From the NCBI GenBank assembly GCA_944325865.1, contig CALVBS010000002.1, positions 248,001 to 312,000 of the forward strand: DNA of 64,000 nt, in the 5' to 3' direction. Position 1 is the stretch's first letter; every line of letters starts with the position of its first letter. This DNA comes from Candidatus Gastranaerophilales bacterium. Lineage in GTDB: Bacteria; Cyanobacteriota; Vampirovibrionia; Gastranaerophilales; Gastranaerophilaceae. Of the stretch, positions 25,895-35,422 are shown piece by piece. Position numbers and translations under genes: made by a program. Below the pieces are notes generated by a model. The model worked only from the letters and a program-made list of their open reading frames with translations, was not told where the DNA came from and did not search any database.

Positions 25895-26524
25895 CTAGTA
25901 ATTCAAACAATGCGGAATATTTTCTTTAGGCAGATACATAAAACCGGTAACAAGAGGAGCAGTTTCTTTTTGCCCGCCGTTTTCAAGCCATTTTTGCATT
26001 ATTTTATTTTTTTCACTGTCAGGAAACCTGAATCCTAGTTTATAATAAAAACCTGACGGAGAAGTTTTACCGTCAATAATATCTGATTGAAGTGTAACCC
26101 TGCCGCAGGTTCTTGTATCATTCAGACTTTTTTGTACAATACTTTTAACTGCATCAGTTCCCTGTCCTTTTCCATGAGAAAAAAGATGAGAAATATAATA
26201 AGAAGGTTTTATCGTTTGTGAAGTTTCCCAGTGAGCAGGTTCTGCAGGAATAACTTTTTTCAATATTCGGGAAACATGTTCCGGCTTGGCCTCTACAAAA
26301 AACTTTTCAATATTTACATATTCCTTCGGAAATTCTCCAAACACAACACATTTAGAATCGTCAAATTTAAAAGAACACTCACAGCTTTTTACAAAAGCAT
26401 CTTTTGGTTGGACTGCTAATGCCGGTGAAGTTACAATTTTTTCTGCAGTTTTAGAATTTACTTTAGTCACTGCTAATGCAGAAGAGTTCATTGCTAAATT
26501 TTTTATTAAATCCAATTTCCCCAT
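25895..26524 (-). CDS. Hypothetical protein with GNAT-like C-terminal part
   Basis: A 209-residue protein. Residues about 110-205 have features of a GNAT acetyltransferase: SHGKGQGTDAVKSIVQKSL (acetyl-CoA loop/helix-like), RVTLQSDIIDGKTSPSGFYYKLGFRFPDSE (the common YxKLGF element) and TGFMYLPKENI at the end. The N-terminus MGKLDLIKNLAMNSSALAVTKV has no motif. I chose 26524 as the start because the longer frame would run through a hairpin and into the phosphofructokinase gene. Related in style to the GNAT-like protein at 49993. No partner gene is visible. Confidence 0.6.
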   Translation of the reverse strand: MGKLDLIKNLAMNSSALAVTKVNSKTAEKIVTSPALAVQPKDAFVKSCECSFKFDDSKCVVFGEFPKEYVNIEKFFVEAKPEHVSRILKKVIPAEPAHWETSQTIKPSYYISHLFSHGKGQGTDAVKSIVQKSLNDTRTCGRVTLQSDIIDGKTSPSGFYYKLGFRFPDSEKNKIMQKWLENGGQKETAPLVTGFMYLPKENIPHCLNY

Positions 26525-26566
26525 ATTATAATTAAAAATAATTACTCCAAAAAATTGCTTATTTAA

Positions 26567-26596
26567 AAATCCCCCCTTTTTGTAAAGGAGGGATTT
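26567..26596. repeat. Poly-pyrimidine/poly-purine hairpin
   Basis: AAATCCCCCCTTT (26567-26579) and AAAGGAGGGATTT (26584-26596) form a 13-bp stem with one mismatch. It lies 22 bases after the phosphofructokinase stop and reads into T-rich sequence on the minus strand, so it may act as its terminator. It resembles the hairpins at 24399 and 56421. Confidence 0.75.
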
Positions 26597-26618
26597 ATTC
26601 ATCTTATGTATTTTGTAT

Positions 26619-28301
26619 TTATGCATTAATAAGCGACTTTGCTCTTTCCAACTGAAGAGTGCAAGTCGTAATATCACATACACAAGAAGGTCCGAAGTAC
26701 TGGATTGCACCAGGGAAAAGATATCTGTCGTTCATAGCCCAGTCTTCTCTGTTTTCTTCCAGTTGTTTAAATACAGGACCATCAAGTTTAACAAGAGCTT
26801 TCTGAATAACAGGTTTCATTTCACCGTGACGTTTTTCCATATTCATCATCATTGTAAGAGGAACACCGCCTGCAACCCATTCTGAAGCAGGAGCAGTTAA
26901 GTTTCTTACTGATGACAAATACCCCGTCAAACCAAAGTTAATTAATGCAAATGCATTGTATCCGAGTGAATAACAGTAATCTGCATCAAAATTTGAAGGG
27001 AATGCACATCTTCCTTCATATCCGAAGAAGTGAGATTGTGCCGAAAATTTACCGATGTAATCACCCTGAGATCTCAATTCAGCCAATCTTGTTTCAATCA
27101 TTTCGATTAAAAGTTTTTCAGTTTCAATCTTAGATACCTGAACATTGCCGTGAGGGTCACGATCTGCCAGAAGTTGACCTTTAATTAAGATAGGCAATGA
27201 ATTATAAACTTTTGCATTTGCTTCATCAAGTCTGTTTTCCACAATATCAAATTTGTCACGAATTGTAGTTGCATTTACAAAATCAGGATCACTTTCCAAT
27301 GAAGCCATAATATCATTCAAGTTTGCAATCATTGATTTCATTTCAGGAATAAATTCAATCAACCCTTCAGGGATAATTGCGATACCGAAGTTTTTACCCA
27401 TATCAGCACGTTTAACTATAATATCGCACATATAGTTAATAATACTTTCAAGTGACATTTTCTTTTCTTCAACTTCTTCAGAAATCAAAGTGATATTAGG
27501 CTGAGTTTGCAAAGCTGCTTCCAATGCAACATGAGAAGCACTTCTGCCCATAATTTTAATAAAGTGCCAGTATTTTTTAGCTGAATTAGCATCACGCTGA
27601 ATATTACCGATTAATTCGGCATAAGTTTTTGTAGCGGTATCGAATCCGAAAGATATTTCAATCTGTTCGTTTTTCAAATCACCGTCGATAGTTTTAGGAC
27701 ATCCGATAACCTGAATACCTGTATTATTTTTAACAAACCATTCAGCCAGAAGAGCTGCGTTCGTATTGGAATCATCACCGCCGATAATTACAACAGCGGA
27801 AATACCTAATTTTTTACATACATTAAGTGATTTCTGGAATTGTTCTTCCGTTTCAAGTTTTGTTCTGCCTGAACCGATAATATCAAAACCGCCGGTATTT
27901 CTGTATTGATTAATAAATTCATCATTAAATTCAACGTATTTACCATCGATGATACCGGAAGGTCCGCCTAAAAATCCGTAAAGCTTGTTAGCCGGATTTG
28001 CCTGTTTTAATGCATCATAGAGTCCGGCAATAACATTGTGCCCGCCGGGAGCCTGACCGCCTGAAAGAATTACGCCGACATTTTTAACATCAGAAGCGTT
28101 TAATGAAATAGAATTTTTAAAAGTAACTACAGGTTTACCGTAAGTGTTTTTAAATAAAGCTTTAATTTGTTCCTGATCTCTGACTGATTCAGTCTCTGAA
28201 CCTTCAATCAGTTCAAGAGAGTTAATGCCTTTTTGAAGACATTCAGGAAGCTTTGGCTGATACTTTAATCTTTCGATTTGTAATGGTGAAAGTGTTTTCA
28301 T
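26619..28301 (-). CDS. pfp: Pyrophosphate-dependent phosphofructokinase (long type)
   Basis: A 560-residue [23 protein letters not shown] (residues about 74-93), [13 protein letters not shown] (171-183), [19 protein letters not shown] (201-219), [15 protein letters not shown]. The GGDDS sequence, with Asp177 where ATP enzymes have Gly, and KTIDGD are the hallmarks of PPi-dependent enzymes; the length fits the long (plant beta-like) class. Reaction: fructose 6-phosphate + PPi to fructose 1,6-bisphosphate + Pi, reversible, saving ATP in fermenters. RBS AAAGGAAGAGAAAAT precedes the ATG. Full length. Confidence 0.93.
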   Translation of the reverse strand: MKTLSPLQIERLKYQPKLPECLQKGINSLELIEGSETESVRDQEQIKALFKNTYGKPVVTFKNSISLNASDVKNVGVILSGGQAPGGHNVIAGLYDALKQANPANKLYGFLGGPSGIIDGKYVEFNDEFINQYRNTGGFDIIGSGRTKLETEEQFQKSLNVCKKLGISAVVIIGGDDSNTNAALLAEWFVKNNTGIQVIGCPKTIDGDLKNEQIEISFGFDTATKTYAELIGNIQRDANSAKKYWHFIKIMGRSASHVALEAALQTQPNITLISEEVEEKKMSLESIINYMCDIIVKRADMGKNFGIAIIPEGLIEFIPEMKSMIANLNDIMASLESDPDFVNATTIRDKFDIVENRLDEANAKVYNSLPILIKGQLLADRDPHGNVQVSKIETEKLLIEMIETRLAELRSQGDYIGKFSAQSHFFGYEGRCAFPSNFDADYCYSLGYNAFALINFGLTGYLSSVRNLTAPASEWVAGGVPLTMMMNMEKRHGEMKPVIQKALVKLDGPVFKQLEENREDWAMNDRYLFPGAIQYFGPSCVCDITTCTLQLERAKSLINA

Positions 28302-28405
28302 ATTTTCTCTTCCTTTATAAATTGAGTATTACTACACACTTCTATTGTACTACAAACATGATTTTTCGTTCAGGTTATGAAAATTTCACCAATTCAAATA
28401 AAAAA

Positions 28406-29191
28406 CTATTGATAATAATATTCAAGCTCTGTTGTCAAGTCCAGTTTTGCTGCATCTTTTTTAAATATTTTCGATTTTAATCCCCATTTTGCAAGCCTAT
28501 ATTTAATACTTACAGCAAGAACTCCCAGACCATATTTGCAAGAACGGACAAAATTTATTGAAGACGCTTCCTTAAAATATTTTGTAGGGCATGAAAGCTC
28601 ACCTATTTTAAAATTGTTATAAAACAACAGTGCAATCATCTCGTTATCAAAAATAAAATCATCATCGCACTCTGCAAGAGGAAGTTTCTCCAGCACATCT
28701 TTTGTAAATCCCCTAAAACCCGTATGGTATTCTGAAAGTTTTTCTCCGGTTAATATATTTTCGAATGCCGTCAAAAATTTATTGGCTATAAATTTATATA
28801 AAGGCATTCCGCCTTTCAGAGCAGAATTTCCCAGCATACGGGAAGCCAAAACCGCGTCATACTGTTCAAAAGCCATCATACAAACAATAGCAGGAATTAA
28901 TTTTGGTGTATATTGATAATCCGGATGCAGCATCACAACGATGTCTGCTCCGGATTTCAATGCTGCTTTATAACAAGACTTCTGATTTCCGCCGTAACCC
29001 TTATTTTCTTTATGAACAATGGTTTTTATATTCAGTTCTTTTGATACAATCTTGGTATTGTCCTGAGAATTGTCATCAACAAGTATAACTTCATCCACAA
29101 AATCTTTATAGATTTCGTCATAAGTTTGTTTAAGGGTTTTTTCCGCATTATAAGCGGGCATTATTACGACTACTTTCTTGTTATTTATCAT
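28406..29191 (-). CDS. Family 2 glycosyltransferase (dolichol-phosphate-mannose-synthase-like)
   Basis: A 261-residue GT-A enzyme: KKVVVIMPAYNAEKTLKQTY, EVILVDDNSQDNTKIV (DD), ADIVVMLHPDYQYTPKLIP (DXD-like HPDYQ), YHTGFRGFTKDVLEKLP and DFIFDNEMIALLF. Resembles polyprenyl-phosphate mannosyl/glucosyl transferases such as DPM1. There are no C-terminal membrane helices, so it is a soluble type. It could supply a lipid-linked sugar to the ArnT/GT39-like enzyme at 60898. It lies 9 bases before... downstream of the hibernation factor gene and is probably co-transcribed with it. Confidence 0.88.
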   Translation of the reverse strand: MINNKKVVVIMPAYNAEKTLKQTYDEIYKDFVDEVILVDDNSQDNTKIVSKELNIKTIVHKENKGYGGNQKSCYKAALKSGADIVVMLHPDYQYTPKLIPAIVCMMAFEQYDAVLASRMLGNSALKGGMPLYKFIANKFLTAFENILTGEKLSEYHTGFRGFTKDVLEKLPLAECDDDFIFDNEMIALLFYNNFKIGELSCPTKYFKEASSINFVRSCKYGLGVLAVSIKYRLAKWGLKSKIFKKDAAKLDLTTELEYYYQ

Positions 29192-29200
29192 TTCTTTTTA

Positions 29201-29563
29201 TTATTCTTCTGCTTCCGCAACTGCTTCAGGTTCTTTACCGTCAGTTCTGATGGAAGTTTTATCGGAACCGAGAGATTTATCTTTAAATTTTTGAACCTGT
29301 CTGCTTAATTTGTCTGCCAGTAAATCAATACTTTCATACATTGAATCGGCAGCTTCTTCACAACGAACTACACCGGTATTCATTTTACAGCTGACTTCTG
29401 CAACGTGTTTTCCTGATGCCGACGGGTTTTTAATAACCGATAGTACTACATCAATGCCCTGAATCTGGTCATAATGATTTGCTACTTTACCCATTTTCTC
29501 CTTAACATAGGCCTTAATAGCATCGGTAATTTCAATGTTTCTTCCGTTTACGTAAATGTGCAT
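29201..29563 (-). CDS. hpf: Ribosome hibernation-promoting factor, short form
   Basis: A 120-residue protein: HIYVNGRNIEITDAIKAYVK, EKMGKVANHY, VVLSVIKNPSASGKHVAEV and MYESIDLLADKLSRQVQKFK. HPF/YfiA fold, which binds the 30S subunit during stress or stationary phase. The tail is acidic (PEAVAEAEE) and lacks the dimerising C-terminal domain of long HPF. The start is 29563, preceded by GGAGGGCAAC; the in-frame ATG at 29575 falls on that RBS. Confidence 0.9.
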   Translation of the reverse strand: MHIYVNGRNIEITDAIKAYVKEKMGKVANHYDQIQGIDVVLSVIKNPSASGKHVAEVSCKMNTGVVRCEEAADSMYESIDLLADKLSRQVQKFKDKSLGSDKTSIRTDGKEPEAVAEAEE

Positions 29564-29628
29564 GTTGCCCTCCATATAATATATGCTTATATATTATAGC
29601 ACAACTTACGGAATTTTTAAAGTGGAAA

Positions 29629-29865
29629 TTACTCTTCTATAAGAAATTGTTGTAATTCAACATTAGGAGTACCGATAACTCTCACCAATTCCAAAACAGA
29701 TGCTTTCATTTGACATTTTTGAGAAGAACCGCTGAAAAAGTCTCTGTAAAAACAACCTTCACAGTTACATCCTCTTTTATAACATTCAAGAGCGGTCGGC
29801 GTCCATCTTCTTACAGCAACTGCTCTTCCCATATCCCTACTTCTAAACAATTTTATAATCTCCAA
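29629..29865 (-). CDS. Small conserved-looking Cys-cluster protein
   Basis: A 78-residue protein: MEIIKLFRSRDMGRAVAVRR, WTPTALECYKRGCNCEGCFY, then SSQKCQMKASVLELVRVIGTP. Five Cys in the pattern C-x4-C-x1-C-x2-C-x13-C, suited to binding a metal or Fe-S cluster. WTP-ALECY and KCQMK-VLELVR-xGxP look like a conserved family signature, and I recall related sequences in anaerobes, but I cannot name a function. It is preceded by a 344-base region with a strong hairpin. Single gene. Confidence 0.65.
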   Translation of the reverse strand: MEIIKLFRSRDMGRAVAVRRWTPTALECYKRGCNCEGCFYRDFFSGSSQKCQMKASVLELVRVIGTPNVELQQFLIEE

Positions 29866-30209
29866 ATTTCAACTATCTACTTATTAAATTTAAGTAAGCA
29901 AAGCCATGACATAAAATGCCTGAATCTCCACCCCTCTGTGGCTCATCGCCTGTCCTTAATTACATTATAGAAAATAAGGATTTTTTTTCAATAGCGAAAC
30001 ATGTCATTATTAACTTTTGTAACAAACCCTTGAAGGCTAGCGTTTACGGTAGTTTTGAAAAGTCAATCATGTTAAAAAGTCCGTTATTACATGGTTTTAA
30101 GAATCTCAATCATGGAATCATGCTCGGTGCATGGTTTTCCATGATTTTAACCCTTATTAAGTTTTGTAAAAGATTTAAAAATAACGTTAAATCAAGGCAT
30201 GCCAGTATA
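29866..30209. other. Intergenic region with a long hairpin
   Basis: 344 bases between two minus-strand genes. A hairpin at 30108-30146 has outer arms AATCATGGAA and TTCCATGATT (10 bp, perfect) and an inner ATGC/GCAT pair. CATGGTTTT occurs twice (30090, 30130). There is no convincing gene: a 100-codon plus-strand frame at 29916 lacks an RBS and protein-like composition. Confidence 0.5.
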
Positions 30210-31553
30210 TTATTTTGACAAAAATTTTATAAGCTTATTTATATCTTTATCCCAGATACCGTTCCAATTTCTGATGAGAACATCTGCCGGCGTAATACCT
30301 TCAAGAGTATATTTTTTAATGTAATCCAGATATCTGTCATCACCGCAATTCTGTTCTATCAAATATTTTTCACTTATGTATAAGATTTCTTTTGCAATAT
30401 CTAAGGCACGAATTCTTGATATTTTAGCATCTAAGCCGCTTTTAGGCACATTATATCTGAATTCCGAAAAATCGTGATACTTAAAAGGCTTTAATAGTTC
30501 TTCAATTTCGTCCATTGACTGATTACATGAAAAGATTCCTTTATATATCGCAAGAACCGCACAAACAGCTTCTATAGGTCCGCAATCATGATTCCTGATT
30601 TCTATAAAATTACGCAGTCTTACATCCGGAAAACACAAATTTGCCTGCAGCAAATAATCATCCATTACAGGTTCAAAACCTTCAAAACCTCCTAACATAA
30701 ACTCTTTAAAATTCATTTTTCCGTTAAGTTCAATAGGAAGCGACTCTCTGTTTATGAAAATCATCGGAGTTTCCATAACATAATCAATATATTCCTCAAA
30801 AGAAAAATCATCCTTTAATTTATATGCAAACCCGCATCTTTCGTTATCAGTATTAAGCCAGCTTAATGCTCTAAATGATTTATAACCTGTATCAACTCCG
30901 CCTCTTATAGGAGAATTGGCAAACATCGCCGTCATAAACGGCACCAGTTTATTTGCAATCTTAAATTTTCTCATTGCGTCTTCTTCAGAAGAGAAATCAA
31001 AACATGCCTGAATACCTGCGGTTTCTCTCATCATCACATCAGAAAGAATCCCCCACAGATACTTTGCCATAATTGCATACCTTTTTTTCGGAATAAGATT
31101 AATCATCTTATGGGTAGATAATGGAGAAACTCCGTAGCATAAAAGTTTTATCCCCATTTTATCAAGAATAGGAGCCATAGCCTTATCAAGATTTTTAATC
31201 TTCTTTTCAAGCTCCTGAATACTTGATTCCGGTTTTAAGCTTAACTCAGTTTGACACCCCGGTTCCAGTGTAATTGTATCATGCCCGCATTTTAGCCCGA
31301 TAATATTATAATCATCCGTAATATAATCCCAATTTTCGGATTTTGCAAATGCCCGCAGAAAATTACATACCCCGAATTCTGAACCGTAATCAACAGCCTT
31401 ATTTGTTACCACGGAAATCGGAAGCCTTTCATATTCAACACCTATGCTGTGTGTTGATAAATCCTTACAGCCCGAAGTATAAATGTCTAAAATATCCTGA
31501 TATTCTAAATGTTCCTGTAAATTTAAAGTATTCAATTCCGCCTCCGTAAACAT
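30210..31553 (-). CDS. gshA: Glutamate-cysteine ligase, plant/cyanobacterial (GCS2) type
   Basis: A 447-residue ligase: SIGVEYERLPIS, GHDTITLEPGCQTELSLKP, MRETAGIQACFDFSSEEDAMRKF, MTAMFANSPIRGG, FIEIRNHDCGPIEAVCAVLA. It joins glutamate and cysteine to gamma-glutamylcysteine, the first step of glutathione (or a related thiol, as in EgtA). A gshB gene is not adjacent. The cyanobacterial-type sequence agrees with the proposed lineage. Soluble. Single-gene unit. In a fermenter the product itself may be the working thiol. Confidence 0.85.
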   Translation of the reverse strand: MFTEAELNTLNLQEHLEYQDILDIYTSGCKDLSTHSIGVEYERLPISVVTNKAVDYGSEFGVCNFLRAFAKSENWDYITDDYNIIGLKCGHDTITLEPGCQTELSLKPESSIQELEKKIKNLDKAMAPILDKMGIKLLCYGVSPLSTHKMINLIPKKRYAIMAKYLWGILSDVMMRETAGIQACFDFSSEEDAMRKFKIANKLVPFMTAMFANSPIRGGVDTGYKSFRALSWLNTDNERCGFAYKLKDDFSFEEYIDYVMETPMIFINRESLPIELNGKMNFKEFMLGGFEGFEPVMDDYLLQANLCFPDVRLRNFIEIRNHDCGPIEAVCAVLAIYKGIFSCNQSMDEIEELLKPFKYHDFSEFRYNVPKSGLDAKISRIRALDIAKEILYISEKYLIEQNCGDDRYLDYIKKYTLEGITPADVLIRNWNGIWDKDINKLIKFLSK

Positions 31554-31627
31554 ATTATAACATCACTAAAAATATCAAAGAATATTTAACAAAACATTTA
31601 CCTGCTTGTGGTATATTAATAGTTAAG

Positions 31628-32467
31628 ATGAATTACTACGACAGAGCAAAATATTTCAGAACAAAAAAGAGACTGGGTCAGAATTTCCTTATAAACGGAG
31701 AAGTTATCTCAAACATAATAGATTATGCTGAAATTTCGCCGGAAGATACTGTTATTGAAATCGGTCCCGGAGTAGGATTTGTAACTGAACAGCTTGTAAA
31801 GCATGCAAAACAGGTTATCGCAATAGAATTGGATGAAGAAGCCGTTAAAGAGCTGCAAAACCTTCAGGCACCAAATCTCACAATTATTCATAAAGATATT
31901 CTGAAAACCGATTTGTCAGCACTTTGTGAAGGCAAAGTTAAGGTAGTTGCAAATATTCCATACTACATAACAAGCCCGATTATTGCCCACCTTCTCGGGG
32001 AAATAGATGATTTGAATAACAGAAATCGCAATAAGATTACGGATATTTTGTTAATGGTTCAGGAAGAAGTTGCAAGACGTATGGTAGCAACAGAAAAATC
32101 TCCGTCTAAGCAATACGGACTTTTGACAATACTCTCTCAATTCTGGGCGGATGTAGAAATTAAAGAGCTTGTCGGACGCCGTTCGTTTTATCCGGCACCG
32201 AAAGTTAATTCCGCATTAGTCAAACTTACGGTAAGAGAAAAACCTAAACTTGAATTATCCGACTATACTCATTTTAGAAAAACTATAAAGGCAGCGTTTT
32301 CTCAACGCAGAAAAAATATCAAAAATTGTCTGCTAAGCGGCGGGTTTTCAAAAGAAAACATTCAACAGGCAATGCAAACACTTGCACTTGATGAAAATAC
32401 CCGCGGGGAAAAACTTTCAATAGAAGATTTCGGCAGACTTTCGGAGGCACTGAAAAATGGAAATTAA
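31628..32467 (+). CDS. rsmA: 16S rRNA dimethyladenosine transferase
   Basis: A 279-residue methyltransferase: KKRLGQNFLINGEVISNII, VIEIGPGVGFVTEQL (SAM loop), VIAIELDEEAVKEL, VKVVANIPYYITSPII (NIPYYI catalytic motif), MVQEEVARRM and FYPAPKVNSALV. It dimethylates two adjacent adenosines near the 3' end of 16S rRNA (KsgA). Its stop overlaps the ispE start by 11 bases; the rsmA-ispE order is a common bacterial arrangement. Full length. Confidence 0.95.
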   Translation: MNYYDRAKYFRTKKRLGQNFLINGEVISNIIDYAEISPEDTVIEIGPGVGFVTEQLVKHAKQVIAIELDEEAVKELQNLQAPNLTIIHKDILKTDLSALCEGKVKVVANIPYYITSPIIAHLLGEIDDLNNRNRNKITDILLMVQEEVARRMVATEKSPSKQYGLLTILSQFWADVEIKELVGRRSFYPAPKVNSALVKLTVREKPKLELSDYTHFRKTIKAAFSQRRKNIKNCLLSGGFSKENIQQAMQTLALDENTRGEKLSIEDFGRLSEALKNGN

Positions 32468-33242
32468 AATCCAGTGTCCGGCCAAGATTAATCTGACGCT
32501 GAAAGTTACAGGCAAACGTCCTGACGGTTTTCATAACATTGAAAGTATAATGCAGGCTATAAGCCTTTTTGATTATCTGACAATTACTGCAGAACCCGCT
32601 GAAAAATTCACAATTAACCTGTCCGGAACAAGCGATGAAATTCCATATGATGAAAAAAATATAGTTTACAAAGCCACTAAACTATTTATTGAAAAAACAA
32701 AAATTAATCCATGCAGAATTAATATTTATATAGAAAAAAATATTCCTGTAGCGGCAGGTCTTGCCGGCGGAAGTACAAATGCAGCCGGAACCCTTTTCGG
32801 ATTAAATAAATTATTTTCCGAACCCTTAAACAAACAGGGATTACACGAATTGTGTGCATCACTCGGTTCGGATTTGAATTTCTGTCTTGAAGGCGGGAGA
32901 CAAATGACAACAGGAAGAGGCGAAATTCTGGAATCTCTCCCATTTGAAGAATTTTATGTATCTCTGATTAAACCTGTAAATCTTGGAATTAGTGCCAGAG
33001 AAGCTTACACAAAATTTTCTGTTAAGGAAAAAATCGGACAAGAAAAGTTTGTGAATGATTTAGAATGGGCAATACTGGATGATTACCCTGAACTTCAAAC
33101 AATTAAAACCCTGTATCCGGAATCGGTTATGTCAGGTTCAGGCTCGACTTATTATGTCATAGGAAAAGAATTTGCTCCTGCGGAAGGTTTTTGGATAAAA
33201 AATAATCTGACATCAATACCATACGGTGTAAAAGTAGTATAA
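32457..33242 (+). CDS. ispE: 4-diphosphocytidyl-2-C-methyl-D-erythritol kinase
   Basis: A 261-residue GHMP kinase: IQCPAKINLTLKVTGKRPDGFHNIES, NIPVAAGLAGGSTNAAGTLF (ATP loop) and ESVMSGSGSTYYVIG near the C-terminus. Fourth step of the non-mevalonate (MEP) isoprenoid pathway, phosphorylating CDP-ME. Overlaps rsmA by 11 bases, so translation is coupled. The GG in PVAAGLAGGSTNAA differs slightly from the usual GLGGGSSNA but keeps the loop. A terminator follows at once. Confidence 0.93.
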   Translation: MEIKIQCPAKINLTLKVTGKRPDGFHNIESIMQAISLFDYLTITAEPAEKFTINLSGTSDEIPYDEKNIVYKATKLFIEKTKINPCRINIYIEKNIPVAAGLAGGSTNAAGTLFGLNKLFSEPLNKQGLHELCASLGSDLNFCLEGGRQMTTGRGEILESLPFEEFYVSLIKPVNLGISAREAYTKFSVKEKIGQEKFVNDLEWAILDDYPELQTIKTLYPESVMSGSGSTYYVIGKEFAPAEGFWIKNNLTSIPYGVKVV

Positions 33243-33272
33243 AAACACACTCTCCAATTAGAGAGTGTGTTT
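33243..33272. terminator. Bidirectional terminator after ispE
   Basis: AAACACACTCTC / GAGAGTGTGTTT perfect 12-bp stem with loop CAATTA between two convergent genes. Confidence 0.85.
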
Positions 33273-33301
33273 CCGGTTTTGTGAAATACTTCACCTGTTT
33301 A

Positions 33302-35182
33302 TTAATCAAAGAATCTGTTGAATACTCCTGATAAACCTTTCTTTTTGAAAGTTTCCCAGTAAGATTCCTCTTCCTGAGTCTGTTGCGGCTTAGCAGACTG
33401 AGCTTTAGGTTTAGCTGCGGTCGAAATATTTTTATTAGTGGTATTATTATTTTGCTGTTCATCAGCCCTTTGCTGTTCTGCTGCCAGCTCATCAGTTGTT
33501 CTGATGTTATTTTTCTTACGGAAATTTTCATCCAATGGTTTGTAAGTTTTTGTTCTTTCAGGACATAACTTACCGTCCAGTTTCTTAGATGCTTTTCTGT
33601 ATTTGGCATTTTCGATTTCCGAATTTGTTTTCTGGTTTTCTTGTACTGCATCCTGATTTGCATTTTCAGGAAGTTTAATTCTTGCCCCTACAAGGAATCC
33701 GAGATATTTTTTATTATCATCACAGTTTGTAGCACTCTTGAAGTATTTCAGCTGATCCCTGTTAAGTTCTATAATTTCTTTTTCGGAAACTCCGTATTTC
33801 TTAGCCAGTCTTGCTATAGATTCTCCGTTTTCTACAGTTACCATATTATATTTAGGCGGTTCCGGAGCAGTCGGCTCTGTTGGAGTCGGGGTTGTCGGAG
33901 TTGTTGGTACTGTCGAACCTGTAGGCACTGTAGGAACAGTCGGAACTGTAGGAACTGTTGAACCCGTTGGAGTTGTTGCTGTAGTCGGAGTTGTTGCTGT
34001 AGTAGGAGTTGTCGGAGTTGTTGGTTCAGGCGGAAGATCATTGATAAGTTTAGCTGCTTCATAAGCTGCAATTAACTCATTTTTGTTAACCTTTTTGCCT
34101 GTATTTTTACCGTAAGCATATTCCAGTGTTGCAATTTTTTCGTTTTCCGAAAGATTTGGAAGATTCAAAATTGCTCTTACGATTGTACGACATCCGTCAT
34201 CTTCTGTTACGTTTAAGATTCCGTCAGGATCCTTGACGATTTTTTCAGCTGTTGAATTTCTGAAAACGTCTTTTCCGCCTTCATCTCTGATTTTAGCTGC
34301 GGCAAGAATTGATGCCGGTAATGCACCCAGAGCTCCTGACAATGCACCAATTCTTCTTCCGGCACTTACTGCGTTGGATTTAGAGTGCTGTTCACCGAGA
34401 ATTTCAGTCGTACCATTCTGGTGATGTCCTACAACATAGCTGTCAAAGTTTGCATTGCCTACAACAGCTCCGCCGGCAACTGCACCTATTGCGGCACCTG
34501 CACCGACACCGCCGACAATGGCTCCGGTTCTGTATAACCATGTTAAATCTTTTTCTACATCAATACCTGCATATTTTGCGGCTCTTTTTGCATCTTTTTT
34601 AGACATTCTGTCACCGCCGGCAGATACTGCAGCTCTTTCGTCAAGGTTCATTTTGTAATCAGTACCGACCCATTTTGCGATTTCCTGTTTGTAAAGGTCG
34701 CTTGAAAATTTGCCGTCTTTATAGAATTTGTGTTTGTTATTTTCAACCCAGCGTCTTACATCTTCATCCTTGATATATTCAAGATTTTTACCCTGATAAG
34801 CTTTTCCTGCTTTCTGGTCTGCTTTTGCTTTTTCATATTCTTCTTTTGACAGGAATGTTTCAGTGTTCAAAAATTCTTGATATCTCTTTTCGTTGTCAAC
34901 CTGACGTCCTGCAAATTTCTTTGCTTCTTTTTTACTCAGCCTGTCTGTCAAATACTCATCAGATACAGGATCATAATATCTTGCTTCCAAATCTTCGTAT
35001 TCACCTCTTAATTCGGCTTTACGTTCTTTCCTTTCTGATTTTTTGCTGTAATCAACACCGTCCGGAAGTTTAAATGAAATTACTTCCTGTTTCTTTTTTT
35101 CTTCAGCCTTTTTCTTTTCATCAGGCTTGGTTGCATAACTTGTTGATGATGCAGCACTAATACTGTCAACTCTGGTTGTCAT
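33302..35182 (-). CDS. LysM protein with Thr-Pro repeat region and glycine zipper
   Basis: A 626-residue protein. Residues 1-200 are charged and helical (KKKAEEKKKQE, RKERKAELRGEYEDLEARYYDP, LSKKEAKKFAGRQ). About 215-240 is a glycine-zipper stretch (AIVGGVGAGAAIGAVAGGAVVG) that could insert in a membrane. About 388-445 is a (T/V)PT repeat linker. About 447-505 is a LysM motif (MVTVENGESIARLAKKYGVS, EKEIIELNRDQLKY, GARIKLPEN). The tail is Gln/Asn-rich. There is no Sec signal. LysM binds peptidoglycan-type glycans, so a cell-envelope role is likely. RBS not strong; start MTTRVDSIS. Confidence 0.8.
   Translation of the reverse strand: MTTRVDSISAASSTSYATKPDEKKKAEEKKKQEVISFKLPDGVDYSKKSERKERKAELRGEYEDLEARYYDPVSDEYLTDRLSKKEAKKFAGRQVDNEKRYQEFLNTETFLSKEEYEKAKADQKAGKAYQGKNLEYIKDEDVRRWVENNKHKFYKDGKFSSDLYKQEIAKWVGTDYKMNLDERAAVSAGGDRMSKKDAKRAAKYAGIDVEKDLTWLYRTGAIVGGVGAGAAIGAVAGGAVVGNANFDSYVVGHHQNGTTEILGEQHSKSNAVSAGRRIGALSGALGALPASILAAAKIRDEGGKDVFRNSTAEKIVKDPDGILNVTEDDGCRTIVRAILNLPNLSENEKIATLEYAYGKNTGKKVNKNELIAAYEAAKLINDLPPEPTTPTTPTTATTPTTATTPTGSTVPTVPTVPTVPTGSTVPTTPTTPTPTEPTAPEPPKYNMVTVENGESIARLAKKYGVSEKEIIELNRDQLKYFKSATNCDDNKKYLGFLVGARIKLPENANQDAVQENQKTNSEIENAKYRKASKKLDGKLCPERTKTYKPLDENFRKKNNIRTTDELAAEQQRADEQQNNNTTNKNISTAAKPKAQSAKPQQTQEEESYWETFKKKGLSGVFNRFFD
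33850..34020. repeat. In-gene tandem repeats encoding (T/V)-P-T
   Basis: Within the LysM gene, about 170 bases are made of degenerate 9-15-base units of the type GTCGGAGTTGTTG / GTAGGAACTGT (plus-strand view), encoding alternating TPTTPTTATT and VPTVPTVPTG runs. Such arrays commonly vary in copy number between strains. Confidence 0.75.
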
Positions 35183-35422
35183 TTTTTCCCCTTTCCATTT
35201 TCCCCGTGAAAGAAAATATCTTAATTTTTATCCCCTATGCCTTTATAAAAAATTTTTGTTTCTAAAAATTGCATGTATAAAACAGATTTTAAGGATTAGC
35301 CATGACTAAAAGCATTGTCACAAAAGGATTTTAGCACACAAAATAATTTTTAATATTTCTTAATAATAAAAAAATAACCTTTTGGAGATTACAATTATTA
35401 CAAATTACGTTATAATAATTTT

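Noticed and set aside
29916-30218. 100-codon plus-strand frame in the gap before the ligase gene
   Set aside because: No RBS, Phe/Lys/Ser-rich random-looking sequence that runs through the hairpin and into the ligase gene end.
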